The notes under the pieces: generated by a model
What the model saw: the letters and a program-made list of their open reading frames with translations, nothing else
What the model was told of the DNA's origin: nothing
Database searches by the model: none
Program-made: the position numbers and the translations under genes
Shown: positions 51,587-59,089 of the stretch, piece by piece
Layout: each line of letters begins with the position of its first letter
How positions within the stretch are numbered: position 1 is the first letter of the stretch
Assembly (NCBI GenBank): GCA_963757945.1
Contig: CAVWTN010000002.1
Coordinates: 2,108,001 to 2,172,000, forward strand
DNA from: CAVWTN01 sp963757945
GTDB lineage: Bacteria; Vulcanimicrobiota; Vulcanimicrobiia; Vulcanimicrobiales; Vulcanimicrobiaceae
DNA: 64,000 bases
Reading direction: 5' to 3'

Positions 51587-51769
51587 GTGGCAGCTTTGGA
51601 AGATCAGATCGTTTACGAGGAACGTAATGACCTCGTTCCCGAGGTGTATCGGGATTTGTTTAACAACGCGGACTGGATCGTGCACCGCTTCACCGTCTAC
51701 GGCGTGTGGGTTTATGTTGCAACGTTCCTCGCGTGCCACACCAGCCTGTGGTGGGGACGTCCCTGGTAG
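51587..51769 (+). CDS. pufB: LH1 beta polypeptide (second copy)
   Basis: The 60-residue product is identical to the first copy at 14695-14877. Most DNA differences lie in the first 70 bases and are synonymous. The GTG start has a different ribosome-site context here (AACGGGGGATTAATTCC). His51 remains the likely bacteriochlorophyll ligand. Confidence 0.9.
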   Translation: MAALEDQIVYEERNDLVPEVYRDLFNNADWIVHRFTVYGVWVYVATFLACHTSLWWGRPW

Positions 51770-51882
51770 TACCACCCTTCGTGGGTGACTAGGTAGTCGT
51801 CGACCGTTGGTAATGCGCTTGATCGCGGCGCCGCGGGCGGAAGAGCTTGCGCGCCGGTTACTGAGTTCTTAGGGAGGACTTC

Positions 51883-52101
51883 ATGGCCCAGTATGTACGT
51901 CGTCCGTACAATCCTTACAATCTTCGCGCCACGATTGGCGCGTCATTGGTCGGCGCGACGTTTGTCGCGTTCGTGATTCACTTCGTTTGCCTGGCCTCGC
52001 CGCGTCTGAACGTGTGGCAGCCGGTGAATGCAGACGGTTCTGCTCCGACGCAGGCCGAACTGCAGCCCGCCCCTGTCGCACCTGCACCCGGCGCAAAGTA
52101 A
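51883..52101 (+). CDS. pufA: LH1 alpha polypeptide (second copy)
   Basis: Identical in DNA and protein to 14991-15209, including the spacers on both sides. This is the most conserved part of the two puf operons. His33 in AFVIH is the likely bacteriochlorophyll ligand. Confidence 0.9.
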   Translation: MAQYVRRPYNPYNLRATIGASLVGATFVAFVIHFVCLASPRLNVWQPVNADGSAPTQAELQPAPVAPAPGAK

Positions 52102-52152
52102 CACTCTGTCCGGAGGACGCCAGCGCGCGGGTCGAGTCGTAACGCCAACGCT

Positions 52153-52180
52153 CGCCCTCGGTCGATTGCGCCCGAGGGCG
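52153..52180 (+). promoter_or_regulatory. Intercistronic hairpin between pufA and pufL (copy B)
   Basis: CGCCCTCGG (52153-52161) pairs with CCGAGGGCG (52172-52180). Identical to copy A. Confidence 0.6.
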
Positions 52181-52202
52181 GTGCCTAATAGGGATTGGCA
52201 AC

Positions 52203-53078
52203 ATGGCAACAGATTTTGAATCAGTAGAGACCTATTATCGCAAGCCGGGGAAGACGATCTTGGATCGTACGATCTTCGGCGGCGATTTGTTCGACACGTG
52301 GGTCGGGCGGTTTTACGTTGGCGTATGGGGATGGATCTCGCTTGCGGGCGTCTTCGCTGCGTTAGCCGCCGTGTTTCTCTCTGCGCACGGCTCGGGAGAT
52401 TTCCGGTCGTGGCAGTCGGGGGACTACGATCTGCTGCGTGGAGCCGTCAATTCACCGCCGCGTCAATTCGGGCTCGGCGTAGCTCCGTTTTACGAGGGCG
52501 GTGCGTGGCAGCTCACAGTGATCTTCGCAACGGTCGCCTTCGTCGGGTGGGCGTTGCGCGAAGTGGACATCTGCCGGAAGCTCGAGATGGGCTACCACGT
52601 GCCGGTGATGTTCGCGACGGCAATCTCGGCATGGCTCTCCGTCCAGCTCGTTCGGCCGCTCTTGATGGGCTGCTGGTGCGAGGGGATGGACCTTGGTTTC
52701 ACGGCTCACTTGACGTGGACGTCCAATTACGGTTGGCGTTTCTTCAATTGGTACATGAACCCGTGGCATGACCTAGCGCTTGCCGGCTTCTTCCTTGGAG
52801 CGATGTTCCTCTCGATGCACGGCAGTGCGATCTTGGGAACGTTCAACACGGATAAGAACCCGAAAGTCGAGATGTTGCGCGAAGACAACTTCTGGCGCGA
52901 CTACGTCGGCTACTCGATCGGTGAGTACGGAATCCACCGGTTGCTGTACTACTGGGGGCTGTTCACGCTGATCAATTGCGATCTGATGGACATCACGGCC
53001 GGGCCGTTGGTGAAAGACTACATCGCGATCTGGCAGTGGCATCTTCCGTGGATTCACAACCTGCCGTGGATGCAGTAG
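52203..53078 (+). CDS. pufL: Photosynthetic reaction centre L subunit (second copy)
   Basis: The 291-residue product is identical to the first copy; about a dozen synonymous DNA changes are concentrated in the first third. His169, His189, His206, His245, Glu227 and Ser238 are all present. It can be expected to form the same reaction centre as copy A. Confidence 0.97.
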   Translation: MATDFESVETYYRKPGKTILDRTIFGGDLFDTWVGRFYVGVWGWISLAGVFAALAAVFLSAHGSGDFRSWQSGDYDLLRGAVNSPPRQFGLGVAPFYEGGAWQLTVIFATVAFVGWALREVDICRKLEMGYHVPVMFATAISAWLSVQLVRPLLMGCWCEGMDLGFTAHLTWTSNYGWRFFNWYMNPWHDLALAGFFLGAMFLSMHGSAILGTFNTDKNPKVEMLREDNFWRDYVGYSIGEYGIHRLLYYWGLFTLINCDLMDITAGPLVKDYIAIWQWHLPWIHNLPWMQ

Positions 53079-53095
53079 GCGGGAAGGAATAGCAG

Positions 53096-54130
53096 ATGGC
53101 AACTTACATAGACCCGTATGGCATCGCGGTAGGCCCGCGTGATCCACTGCCCTCCAAGCCGATCGAATACGCGGAACCGAGCATTTACGATCATCTGGAT
53201 CCGCTCGGGATTCGCATCGGGAAAGCGTTCCGGATCCCGTTCCTTCAGGACAAGCTCCTGGTGGACTCCCAGTTCGGGACGGTGTGGCTTGGGACGTGGG
53301 GCGTCTTTTCGGTAGCGTTCTTCTTTGCCGGATTGACGATGTGGGCCGGCGCGTGCTTGGCCCAAGTGCACGGTCACCTCAGCCTGTTCTTCCAGTATTT
53401 CGCGAACGTACAGATCCTGCCGCCCGATCAGGGCTTAGGGTACGCTCCGACGCTGGAGAGCGGCGGCTGGTGGCAGTGGTGCGTCGGTCTGTTCGCCTTG
53501 TCGGTGTTGTGCTGGCTCGGGCGCTGCTGGGAGCATCTCGAACGGCATCACTGGCGTCCATGGCTGTTCTTCGGTTTCCTGATTCCGATCATGTGGATGG
53601 GAGCAGTGTACTTCTTCCACCCGGCGATGATGGGGACGTGGGCCGAGGCACCGCAACTTGGCTGGTACGGCGATCTTGACTGGGCGAACAATTTCAGCAT
53701 CCGCTGGGGCAACTTCTACTACAACCCGTTCCATCAATGGGCGATCGCGAGTCTGTTCGGCAGTTCCCTGCTGATCGGCGCGCACGCCGGCACGATCCTC
53801 TCGACGGCCTCTGAGGGCAGCCATCACGAAGTGGCTGAGATCAAAGAGCTGCACTCTGGATCGTACAAAGCGATGTTGTTCTGGAAGTGGACGATGGGCT
53901 TCAACGCGACGCCGAAGTCGATCCATGTGTGGCTGTGGGCGTTCCCCGCGGCACTCGGTACGGCGTGCTTCTGCGGGATCATGGCGTGCGGCGTGTTCAC
54001 GGACAACTGGTACGTTTGGGGCGTTGACCACGGCACGGTGAAAGAATACGGCCCGATCTCTCGCGATCAGATCCTGCGCCGCCCCCTGGCGGTCCCGATC
54101 GAAGTCGATCAGCCAGGACTCGCGCGCTAA
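53096..54130 (+). CDS. pufM: Photosynthetic reaction centre M subunit (second copy)
   Basis: The 344-residue product is identical to the first copy, with only about two synonymous differences in the whole gene. Asp193 at the accessory-bacteriochlorophyll ligand position and Phe221 at the M210 position are shared, so the unusual ligand is not a sequencing error in one copy, unless a collapsed assembly caused both. Confidence 0.97.
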   Translation: MATYIDPYGIAVGPRDPLPSKPIEYAEPSIYDHLDPLGIRIGKAFRIPFLQDKLLVDSQFGTVWLGTWGVFSVAFFFAGLTMWAGACLAQVHGHLSLFFQYFANVQILPPDQGLGYAPTLESGGWWQWCVGLFALSVLCWLGRCWEHLERHHWRPWLFFGFLIPIMWMGAVYFFHPAMMGTWAEAPQLGWYGDLDWANNFSIRWGNFYYNPFHQWAIASLFGSSLLIGAHAGTILSTASEGSHHEVAEIKELHSGSYKAMLFWKWTMGFNATPKSIHVWLWAFPAALGTACFCGIMACGVFTDNWYVWGVDHGTVKEYGPISRDQILRRPLAVPIEVDQPGLAR

Positions 54131-54174
54131 GTGCCTTGTCGTACGAGCAGTACTAGCAAGTACTAGAGGATATC

Positions 54175-55299
54175 ATGAACTATCGGCGCCTATTGGCTCC
54201 ATTCATCATCATCGCGGCGCTCGTGTTCGCCGGGCTGTTCCAGCCGTTGCTGGAGCGTGCACGTGCGGATTCCGGGCCTCCCGGACCGAACACGACGCGG
54301 CCGTTTGAAGGCGTGTCCGATCGCAACGCGACGGCATTCCAACAGCGTCCGACGGCGGTGGTCGGTCAGGGGAAGCGGACGTTCGTTCCCAACCAACAGT
54401 ACACGACGTCGGTAACGCCGTTCCTTGGAACCCCGTACGGTGGGCCGATCCCTCCGGACCAGGCCAAGGGCGTGGGCCCGGTCGATCAAGCGGCGCCGTT
54501 GGATTACTCGACGCAGCCCAAGTCGGTCCCCCATGCGTATGTCGGAGGCAAGCTGTATAACGTTCAGGTCCTCAAGAAGTACGACTACGCCGGCGTTCTC
54601 AACCAGATGAACTACTTCACGCAGTCGTTGGGCGTGCAGTGCCAATACTGCCACAACCTGACGAACTACGCGTACGACACCCCGACGAAGAAGCTCGCGC
54701 GGAACATGGTGAGCTCGACGGTGGCGATCAACACGGCGTGGGTGTTCAAGGACAAAGAAGACGTACCGACGCAGGCGGTGAGCGGCGCGGTCGGTTGCGC
54801 GACGTGCCATCGCGGCTCAGCGCGGCTGGACGTTCACTACAACATCGTTCCTGTGCAGTACGTGCAGTACCGTTACAAGACGACCAAGCAGCTCGGGTAT
54901 GTGTACAACGCGATGTACGGCGTGGCTCGTTCACTGGGCGTGAACTGCCTGTTCTGCCACAACACTGCGGACTTCGTGACCTTGCGGTACTATCCGACGA
55001 ACAAGCTGGCGCTTCGGATGTTCTACATGGTGGACGACATCAACCACAAGTACTTCCCCTCGACGGTGAAAGCCGTGACGTGCTACACGTGCCACCAGGG
55101 CGCGAAGTGGCCGTCGGCCCTGGTGAAGGCTCCCGACGATCAGACCCCGCTGGATGCGGTTCCGGCTCATCCCTCGGCGCACTACAATCCCGGCGACCCG
55201 GTGGAATCGAACGGAAACGTGAAGCAGCACCAGCCGATCAACGGTTGGAACACGCTCTACCCCGACCGCTTCTGGGGCTCAATGGGAGTCCCCGGCTAA
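54175..55299 (+). CDS. pufC: Reaction-centre tetraheme cytochrome c subunit (second copy)
   Basis: The 374-residue product keeps all four CxxCH sites. It differs from copy A at a few residues (for example MVSS for MAAS near 180, Glu for Thr near 195, Ser for Ala near 215, GVPG for GIPG at the end). DNA divergence is higher in the second half than in pufM. A hairpin follows. Confidence 0.96.
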   Translation: MNYRRLLAPFIIIAALVFAGLFQPLLERARADSGPPGPNTTRPFEGVSDRNATAFQQRPTAVVGQGKRTFVPNQQYTTSVTPFLGTPYGGPIPPDQAKGVGPVDQAAPLDYSTQPKSVPHAYVGGKLYNVQVLKKYDYAGVLNQMNYFTQSLGVQCQYCHNLTNYAYDTPTKKLARNMVSSTVAINTAWVFKDKEDVPTQAVSGAVGCATCHRGSARLDVHYNIVPVQYVQYRYKTTKQLGYVYNAMYGVARSLGVNCLFCHNTADFVTLRYYPTNKLALRMFYMVDDINHKYFPSTVKAVTCYTCHQGAKWPSALVKAPDDQTPLDAVPAHPSAHYNPGDPVESNGNVKQHQPINGWNTLYPDRFWGSMGVPG

Positions 55300-55330
55300 G
55301 CGCGAACCCGCAACCAACGCAAAGACGAAG

Positions 55331-55358
55331 AAGGCCGGTTCCGCAAGGACCCGGCCTT
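55331..55358 (+). terminator. Terminator-like hairpin after pufC (copy B)
   Basis: AAGGCCGG (55331-55338) pairs with CCGGCCTT (55351-55358) and is followed by TCTCATT. The core is related to the copy A hairpin. Confidence 0.6.
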
Positions 55359-55393
55359 TCTCATTGCCCCCGTCGAAGGCCGTCATCACCACG

Positions 55394-55417
55394 GTCACCC
55401 TGAGCGTGTCGAAAGGG
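55394..55417. repeat. Dispersed REP-like repeat
   Basis: GTCACCCTGAGCGTGTCGAA followed by AGGG is a reverse-oriented copy of the dispersed motif, placed between the pufC hairpin and the 37-aa gene; module A lacks it at this point. Confidence 0.55.
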
Positions 55418-55453
55418 TGACATCGCGAGAAGCGTGCAGAAAGCTGGCGAATC

Positions 55454-55567
55454 GTGCCGCGCAAACACTTGTATATCTACATCGCCATCACGATCGTGGC
55501 AATCGCGGCCGCGTTCGCGACACAACCGATCATCGATTGGATCCGTCACGCGGTGGCGCATCAGTAG
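55454..55567 (+). CDS. 37-aa single-helix membrane peptide (module B copy)
   Basis: The product is identical to the module A peptide (18518-18631). The DNA differs at only two or three synonymous sites, while the upstream region differs strongly apart from the AGAAAGCTG block at 55436-55445. GTG is the only good start. It follows the pufC hairpin and is followed by the palindromic element. Confidence 0.8.
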   Translation: MPRKHLYIYIAITIVAIAAAFATQPIIDWIRHAVAHQ

Positions 55568-55587
55568 CTGCCGGTTGGGCCCGGCGC

Positions 55588-55728
55588 GTGGGGTGGACGA
55601 CATGCCCCCGCGGGGACGCCCGCGATTTCGCATCGTGCGAAATCGCTACTCCTCCACTTTCCCGCTCCCGCCATCCATGGCTCCGCGGGAAAGCTGGAGG
55701 CCCCGCGGGGGCATGTCGTCCACCCCAC
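55588..55728. repeat. Long imperfect palindromic element (copy B)
   Basis: Arms at 55588-55615 and 55701-55728 are inverted repeats of 28 bases, with the same nested hairpins as the module A copy. The third partial unit seen in module A is absent here, so the element has varied since the duplication. Confidence 0.7.
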
Positions 55729-55824
55729 GCGCCTGCCTAACCACATGCTTCGGGCCGCGGGTGCATGCCGCCGCCCCAGCCGCCTAGCCGAAGACTTCGC
55801 CTGAGGATGAAGCCGAGGCTACGA

Positions 55825-55868
55825 TGAAGCCGAGGCTACAATGTGGTTTGGGTGGTCTGGAGTATACT
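55825..55868 (+). promoter_or_regulatory. GTA-N8-TAC-like operator and -10 of the 143-aa gene (module B)
   Basis: TGAAG-CCGAGG-CTACA (55825-55840) is followed after 22 bases by TATACT (55863-55868). A second, partial copy of the operator (TGAAGCCGAGGCTAC) lies just upstream at about 55808-55822, giving a tandem pair not present in module A. Confidence 0.65.
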
Positions 55869-55965
55869 CGGGACGGAGTATTGTCTGACGGCTCCGCACC
55901 CACGGGACTCTATGCCGCTTCGCGCGCAGGCGTTGCTCGGTGGGGTGACTGCTTAAGGAGAAACT

Positions 55966-56397
55966 ATGGCTGTTTTCGCTGAGCTTACGATCCCAATCTT
56001 GGCAGTCCCCGAACCCCAGGCTCGGTGGTTTGCGATCGCCAAGAAGATCGCCGAGGACGCGGCCGGATCGACCGCGGTTGAGCTCGAGAACTCGATTTTG
56101 AAGCTCAAGATCATTTTTCCGGGCAACCTGACCTCGCTCGTGGCGAAGTTGTCCGACCGCAACATTCAGGTCGGCAACGTGAAAGTGGTGCTCTCGGACT
56201 TCACGTTCGTGGGCGAAGACGTCGACACGGCGCAAGTGGTCGCCGAGCTCGAGGAATACCCCGGAATCGCGAACGTGAGCTTCGACGGCAAGCGGCTCGA
56301 GGCGACGATCGCCCCGACCAACGGCAAGCTGCACGCGATCTACCGGCTCCTCATCGAGAACGGCATCATCATCAAGACCCCCGTCGCGGCGGGGTAA
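55966..56397 (+). CDS. 143-aa soluble protein of the photosynthesis module (copy B)
   Basis: The product differs from the module A copy (19039-19470) at about three positions (for example Thr32 is Ala, and DAYPG is EEYPG near 100), with around a dozen synonymous changes. The 5' leader and promoter are nearly identical. It is the last member of module B before the carotenoid genes. Confidence 0.82.
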   Translation: MAVFAELTIPILAVPEPQARWFAIAKKIAEDAAGSTAVELENSILKLKIIFPGNLTSLVAKLSDRNIQVGNVKVVLSDFTFVGEDVDTAQVVAELEEYPGIANVSFDGKRLEATIAPTNGKLHAIYRLLIENGIIIKTPVAAG

Positions 56398-56605
56398 AGC
56401 CGGAGCGTAGGGCTCGAGACGAGCGATTTTTGGGGTCTGGCGGCGCGCGGGGGGCGTGGCCGCCAGGCTCGAAACCCGAATCAGCCGTCGAATCGTGCGC
56501 CGTTAGGAGCGGTTCGAGCGTCTGATAATCGCCGGCGTCAAGAGTTCGAGGGGCCCGCATCGAGCAGCTCGTGGAGGTTTAGCCACGGGGCGGTCGGCGC
56601 AGGCA
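56398..56605. other. Intergenic stretch, no gene seen
   Basis: About 200 bp between the 143-aa gene and the crtP promoters. GC-rich, no repeat or small gene recognised. Confidence 0.4.
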
Positions 56606-56649
56606 TGACGCAGCGGCTACAAACCTACCGTAGTGGACTCCGTTACAAT
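56606..56649 (+). promoter_or_regulatory. Weak GTA-N8-TAC-like site and -10, distal crtP promoter
   Basis: TGACG-CAGCGG-CTACA (56606-56621) has a good right half but a poor left half. Twenty-two bases later comes TACAAT (56644-56649). The correct spacing supports it as a second promoter for crtP-crtB. Confidence 0.45.
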
Positions 56650-56665
56650 GCCGTTGGAGAGCCTT

Positions 56666-56708
56666 TGTGCCGACTATCACGGTTGCACTGAGGCTGGGCG
56701 AGTAACGT
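56666..56708 (+). promoter_or_regulatory. Crp-type operator and -10, proximal crtP promoter
   Basis: TGTGC-CGACTA-TCACG (56666-56681) is identical to the bchYZ operator, followed after 21 bases by TAACGT (56703-56708), a weak -10 box. Confidence 0.65.
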
Positions 56709-56737
56709 AGCGAAGACGGGGGATCGAGAGGAGAACG

Positions 56738-56815
56738 ATGGGCGCCCTAGCTACTTTGACGAACCCGCTGGGTCTGGAGAGCAGCGCTACCGTATCTCCG
56801 GGGGCTATGAGTTGA
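56738..56815 (+). other. 25-codon upstream frame overlapping the crtP start
   Basis: ATG 56738, preceded by GAGGAGA, encodes MGALATLTNPLGLESSATVS and five more residues before TGA at 56813-56815, overlapping the TTG start of the crtP-like frame at 56812. The five-G run at 56799-56803 is a likely place for an indel. If one base were gained or lost there, this peptide would be the true N-terminus of the crtP-like protein. Confidence 0.5.
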
Positions 56816-58206
56816 TCGCAACGGCGGAACCGGATGTACTGATCATCGGAGGCGGCCCGGCTGGGCTCGCTACCGCGAAGTATTTGGCCGACGCGGGGAA
56901 GAGCGCGCTCGTCATCGAGAAGCGCCCGATCGCCGGCGGGATGTTGTCGTCGTGGCGCGACCGCGATGGAGATTGGCTCGAGAGCGGCCTGCACGCGATC
57001 TTCGGCGGCTACGAGAACGTCCAGCAGCTCATGAAGGACGTCGGCGTCTTCGACAACCTGCGCTGGCAGCCGCACACCCTGACCTTCGCGATGCCGCCGC
57101 ACTTCAGTTCGCGTTTCAACGGCCAGCCGATCTTCGAAGAATTCGGGTTCGTCGACGCGCCGCATCCGCTGCACGGCGTCGGCGCTGTCCTCAAGGGCAA
57201 GTACGTCTTCAACACGATCGAGAAGCTGCAGTTCGCCAAGGGCACGCTGCCGATTCTGTTCGGCGACCATGAGTACGCGGAGCGCCAAGACGACCTGACC
57301 TACGTGCAATGGCACCGCATGCGCGGGATGAGCGAGCACATGCTGCGCACGTTCTTCGCGCCGATGGCGCTCGCGTTGAACTTCACGCCCGCCGACAAGA
57401 TCTCGGCCGAGGCGATGTTGCGCGTCTTCGCCTATTTCGCTTCGAGCAAGAATGCAAGCCGCGCCGGATTCTTCGACGGGCCGCCCTCGCTCAAGCTGAT
57501 CGATCCGATGGTCGAGTACCTGCGCGAGCGCGGCCAGCAGATCGAGATGAGTTCGGGCGCCGCGGAGCTGCTCTTCGAAGGCGACCGTTGCGTGGGCGCG
57601 CGCACCCGCGACGGACGCACGTACAAGGCCGACGTCGTCGTCCTCGCCGCGCGCATCCACGATGCGGCGCGCCTGCTCCCGGCCGAAATGCTGCGCGATC
57701 CGCTCGTCGCCGGCATCGCCAAGCTCGATTCGAGCCCGGTCATCAACGCGCACCTCTGGTTCGATCGCAAAATCTCCCGGTTCTCGAACCTCGTGTTCGG
57801 CGCGGGGACGCTGCTGCCGGTGCACGCGGACCTCGGCCAAGCGACGACGGGCTACGAATGGCCGGACCGCTCGTTCGTGGAGATCTGCGTCGCTCCGGCC
57901 GACGACCTGATCAAGCTCGACGACGACACGATCGTCGAGAAGATCATGGCGGACATGGTGCGGCTGTACCCGCTCGCGACGCGCGAGCACTTGGTCAAGG
58001 CGAAGCTCGTGCGGATTCCCAAGAGCGTCTATCGCGCGAGGCCGGGCGCCGAGCGCCTGCGCCCCGGCGTTCGCACGCCCGTGAAGAACCTGCTGCTCGC
58101 GGGCTGCTACACGAACATGAAGTTCCCCGCGAGCATCGAAGGTGCGACGCGCAGCGCTCAGATCGCGGCAGGGGCCGCGTTGGAACTCCTCGGTGTTCGC
58201 GCGTAA
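56812..58206 (+). CDS. crtP: Phytoene desaturase of the CrtP/PDS type
   Basis: The 464-residue flavoprotein starts with VLIIGGGPAGLATAKYLADAG and has the plant/cyanobacterial PDS pattern DGDWLESGLHAIFGGYENVQ and RTFFAPMALALNFTPADKISA. A C-terminal FAD contact (LLLAGCYTNMKFPASIEGAT) is also present. Such enzymes make poly-cis carotenes and need a partner desaturase and isomerase. The start (TTG 56812) is weak and may reflect a frameshift. The gene is followed by crtB. The RetSat-type enzyme at 19558 could supply isomerase activity; that link is inference. Confidence 0.75.
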   Translation: MIATAEPDVLIIGGGPAGLATAKYLADAGKSALVIEKRPIAGGMLSSWRDRDGDWLESGLHAIFGGYENVQQLMKDVGVFDNLRWQPHTLTFAMPPHFSSRFNGQPIFEEFGFVDAPHPLHGVGAVLKGKYVFNTIEKLQFAKGTLPILFGDHEYAERQDDLTYVQWHRMRGMSEHMLRTFFAPMALALNFTPADKISAEAMLRVFAYFASSKNASRAGFFDGPPSLKLIDPMVEYLRERGQQIEMSSGAAELLFEGDRCVGARTRDGRTYKADVVVLAARIHDAARLLPAEMLRDPLVAGIAKLDSSPVINAHLWFDRKISRFSNLVFGAGTLLPVHADLGQATTGYEWPDRSFVEICVAPADDLIKLDDDTIVEKIMADMVRLYPLATREHLVKAKLVRIPKSVYRARPGAERLRPGVRTPVKNLLLAGCYTNMKFPASIEGATRSAQIAAGAALELLGVRA

Positions 58207-59089
58207 GGAAGTGCTGGAAGGCTTCGTCGACCTGACCGCGCCGGCGTTGCCCGAGCGCGATCAGGCGTACCGCGTTTGCCGCGAGCTGACGAAGACCGCT
58301 TCGAAAACCTTCTATATGGCCTCGCTCTTCCTCGGCCCCGAAAAGCGCCGGGCGATTTGGGCGATCTACGCGTTCTGCCGGACCGCCGACGACATCGTCG
58401 ACCGGAACACGCCCGCAGCCGAACGGCTGGCGTCGATCGACGAACTCGAACGCAAGCTGGTCGCGGCCGTGCACGGCTTCGCGTGCGAGCCGATCTTCGT
58501 CGCGTATCAGGATGCGACGCGCAACTTCGACGTGCCGCTCGAACCGGCGCTCGACTTGCTGCGCGGCCTGCGGATGGACATCACGATCCGCCGCTATCCG
58601 ACCTACGAATCGCTGCTCGACTATTGCTATCACGTCGCTTCGACGATCGGGCTGCTCGTCGCGCCGGTGCTCGGGTATTCGAACGGCGCCCTGGAATACG
58701 CGGTGGCGCTGGGCCGAGCGATGCAGCTGACGAACATCCTGCGCGATATCGGCGAGGACGCCCGGATGGGCCGCATCTATCTGCCGTCCGAAGATCTCGC
58801 GCGTTTCGGCTACTCGGAAAGCAACGTCTTCGAAGCGGTCATCGACGATTCGTTCGTCCGGCTGATGCAATTCCAGATCGCGCGCGTGCGCGAGCTGTAC
58901 GCGTCGGCCGAGCCCGGGATCGCCTTGCTCTCGCCCGAGAGCCGGTATACGGTGCGTCTGGCGCTCGCGCTCTATTCGCGGATCCTGCGCTCGATCGAAC
59001 TGAACGATTACGATGTCTTCAGCAAGCGCGCGTACGTGCCGTTCCGCTCGAAGGTCCTCACCGCCATGACCCTGGCGCTCGCGCGCTAG
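58193..59089 (+). CDS. crtB: Phytoene synthase
   Basis: GTG 58193 overlaps the crtP end by 14 bases. The 298-residue enzyme has both Asp-rich motifs: ADDIVDRN and NILRDIGEDARMGRIYLP. It condenses two geranylgeranyl diphosphates. Squalene synthase-like activity is possible from sequence alone, but the crtP neighbour favours phytoene. Confidence 0.9.
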   Translation: MFARKEVLEGFVDLTAPALPERDQAYRVCRELTKTASKTFYMASLFLGPEKRRAIWAIYAFCRTADDIVDRNTPAAERLASIDELERKLVAAVHGFACEPIFVAYQDATRNFDVPLEPALDLLRGLRMDITIRRYPTYESLLDYCYHVASTIGLLVAPVLGYSNGALEYAVALGRAMQLTNILRDIGEDARMGRIYLPSEDLARFGYSESNVFEAVIDDSFVRLMQFQIARVRELYASAEPGIALLSPESRYTVRLALALYSRILRSIELNDYDVFSKRAYVPFRSKVLTAMTLALAR

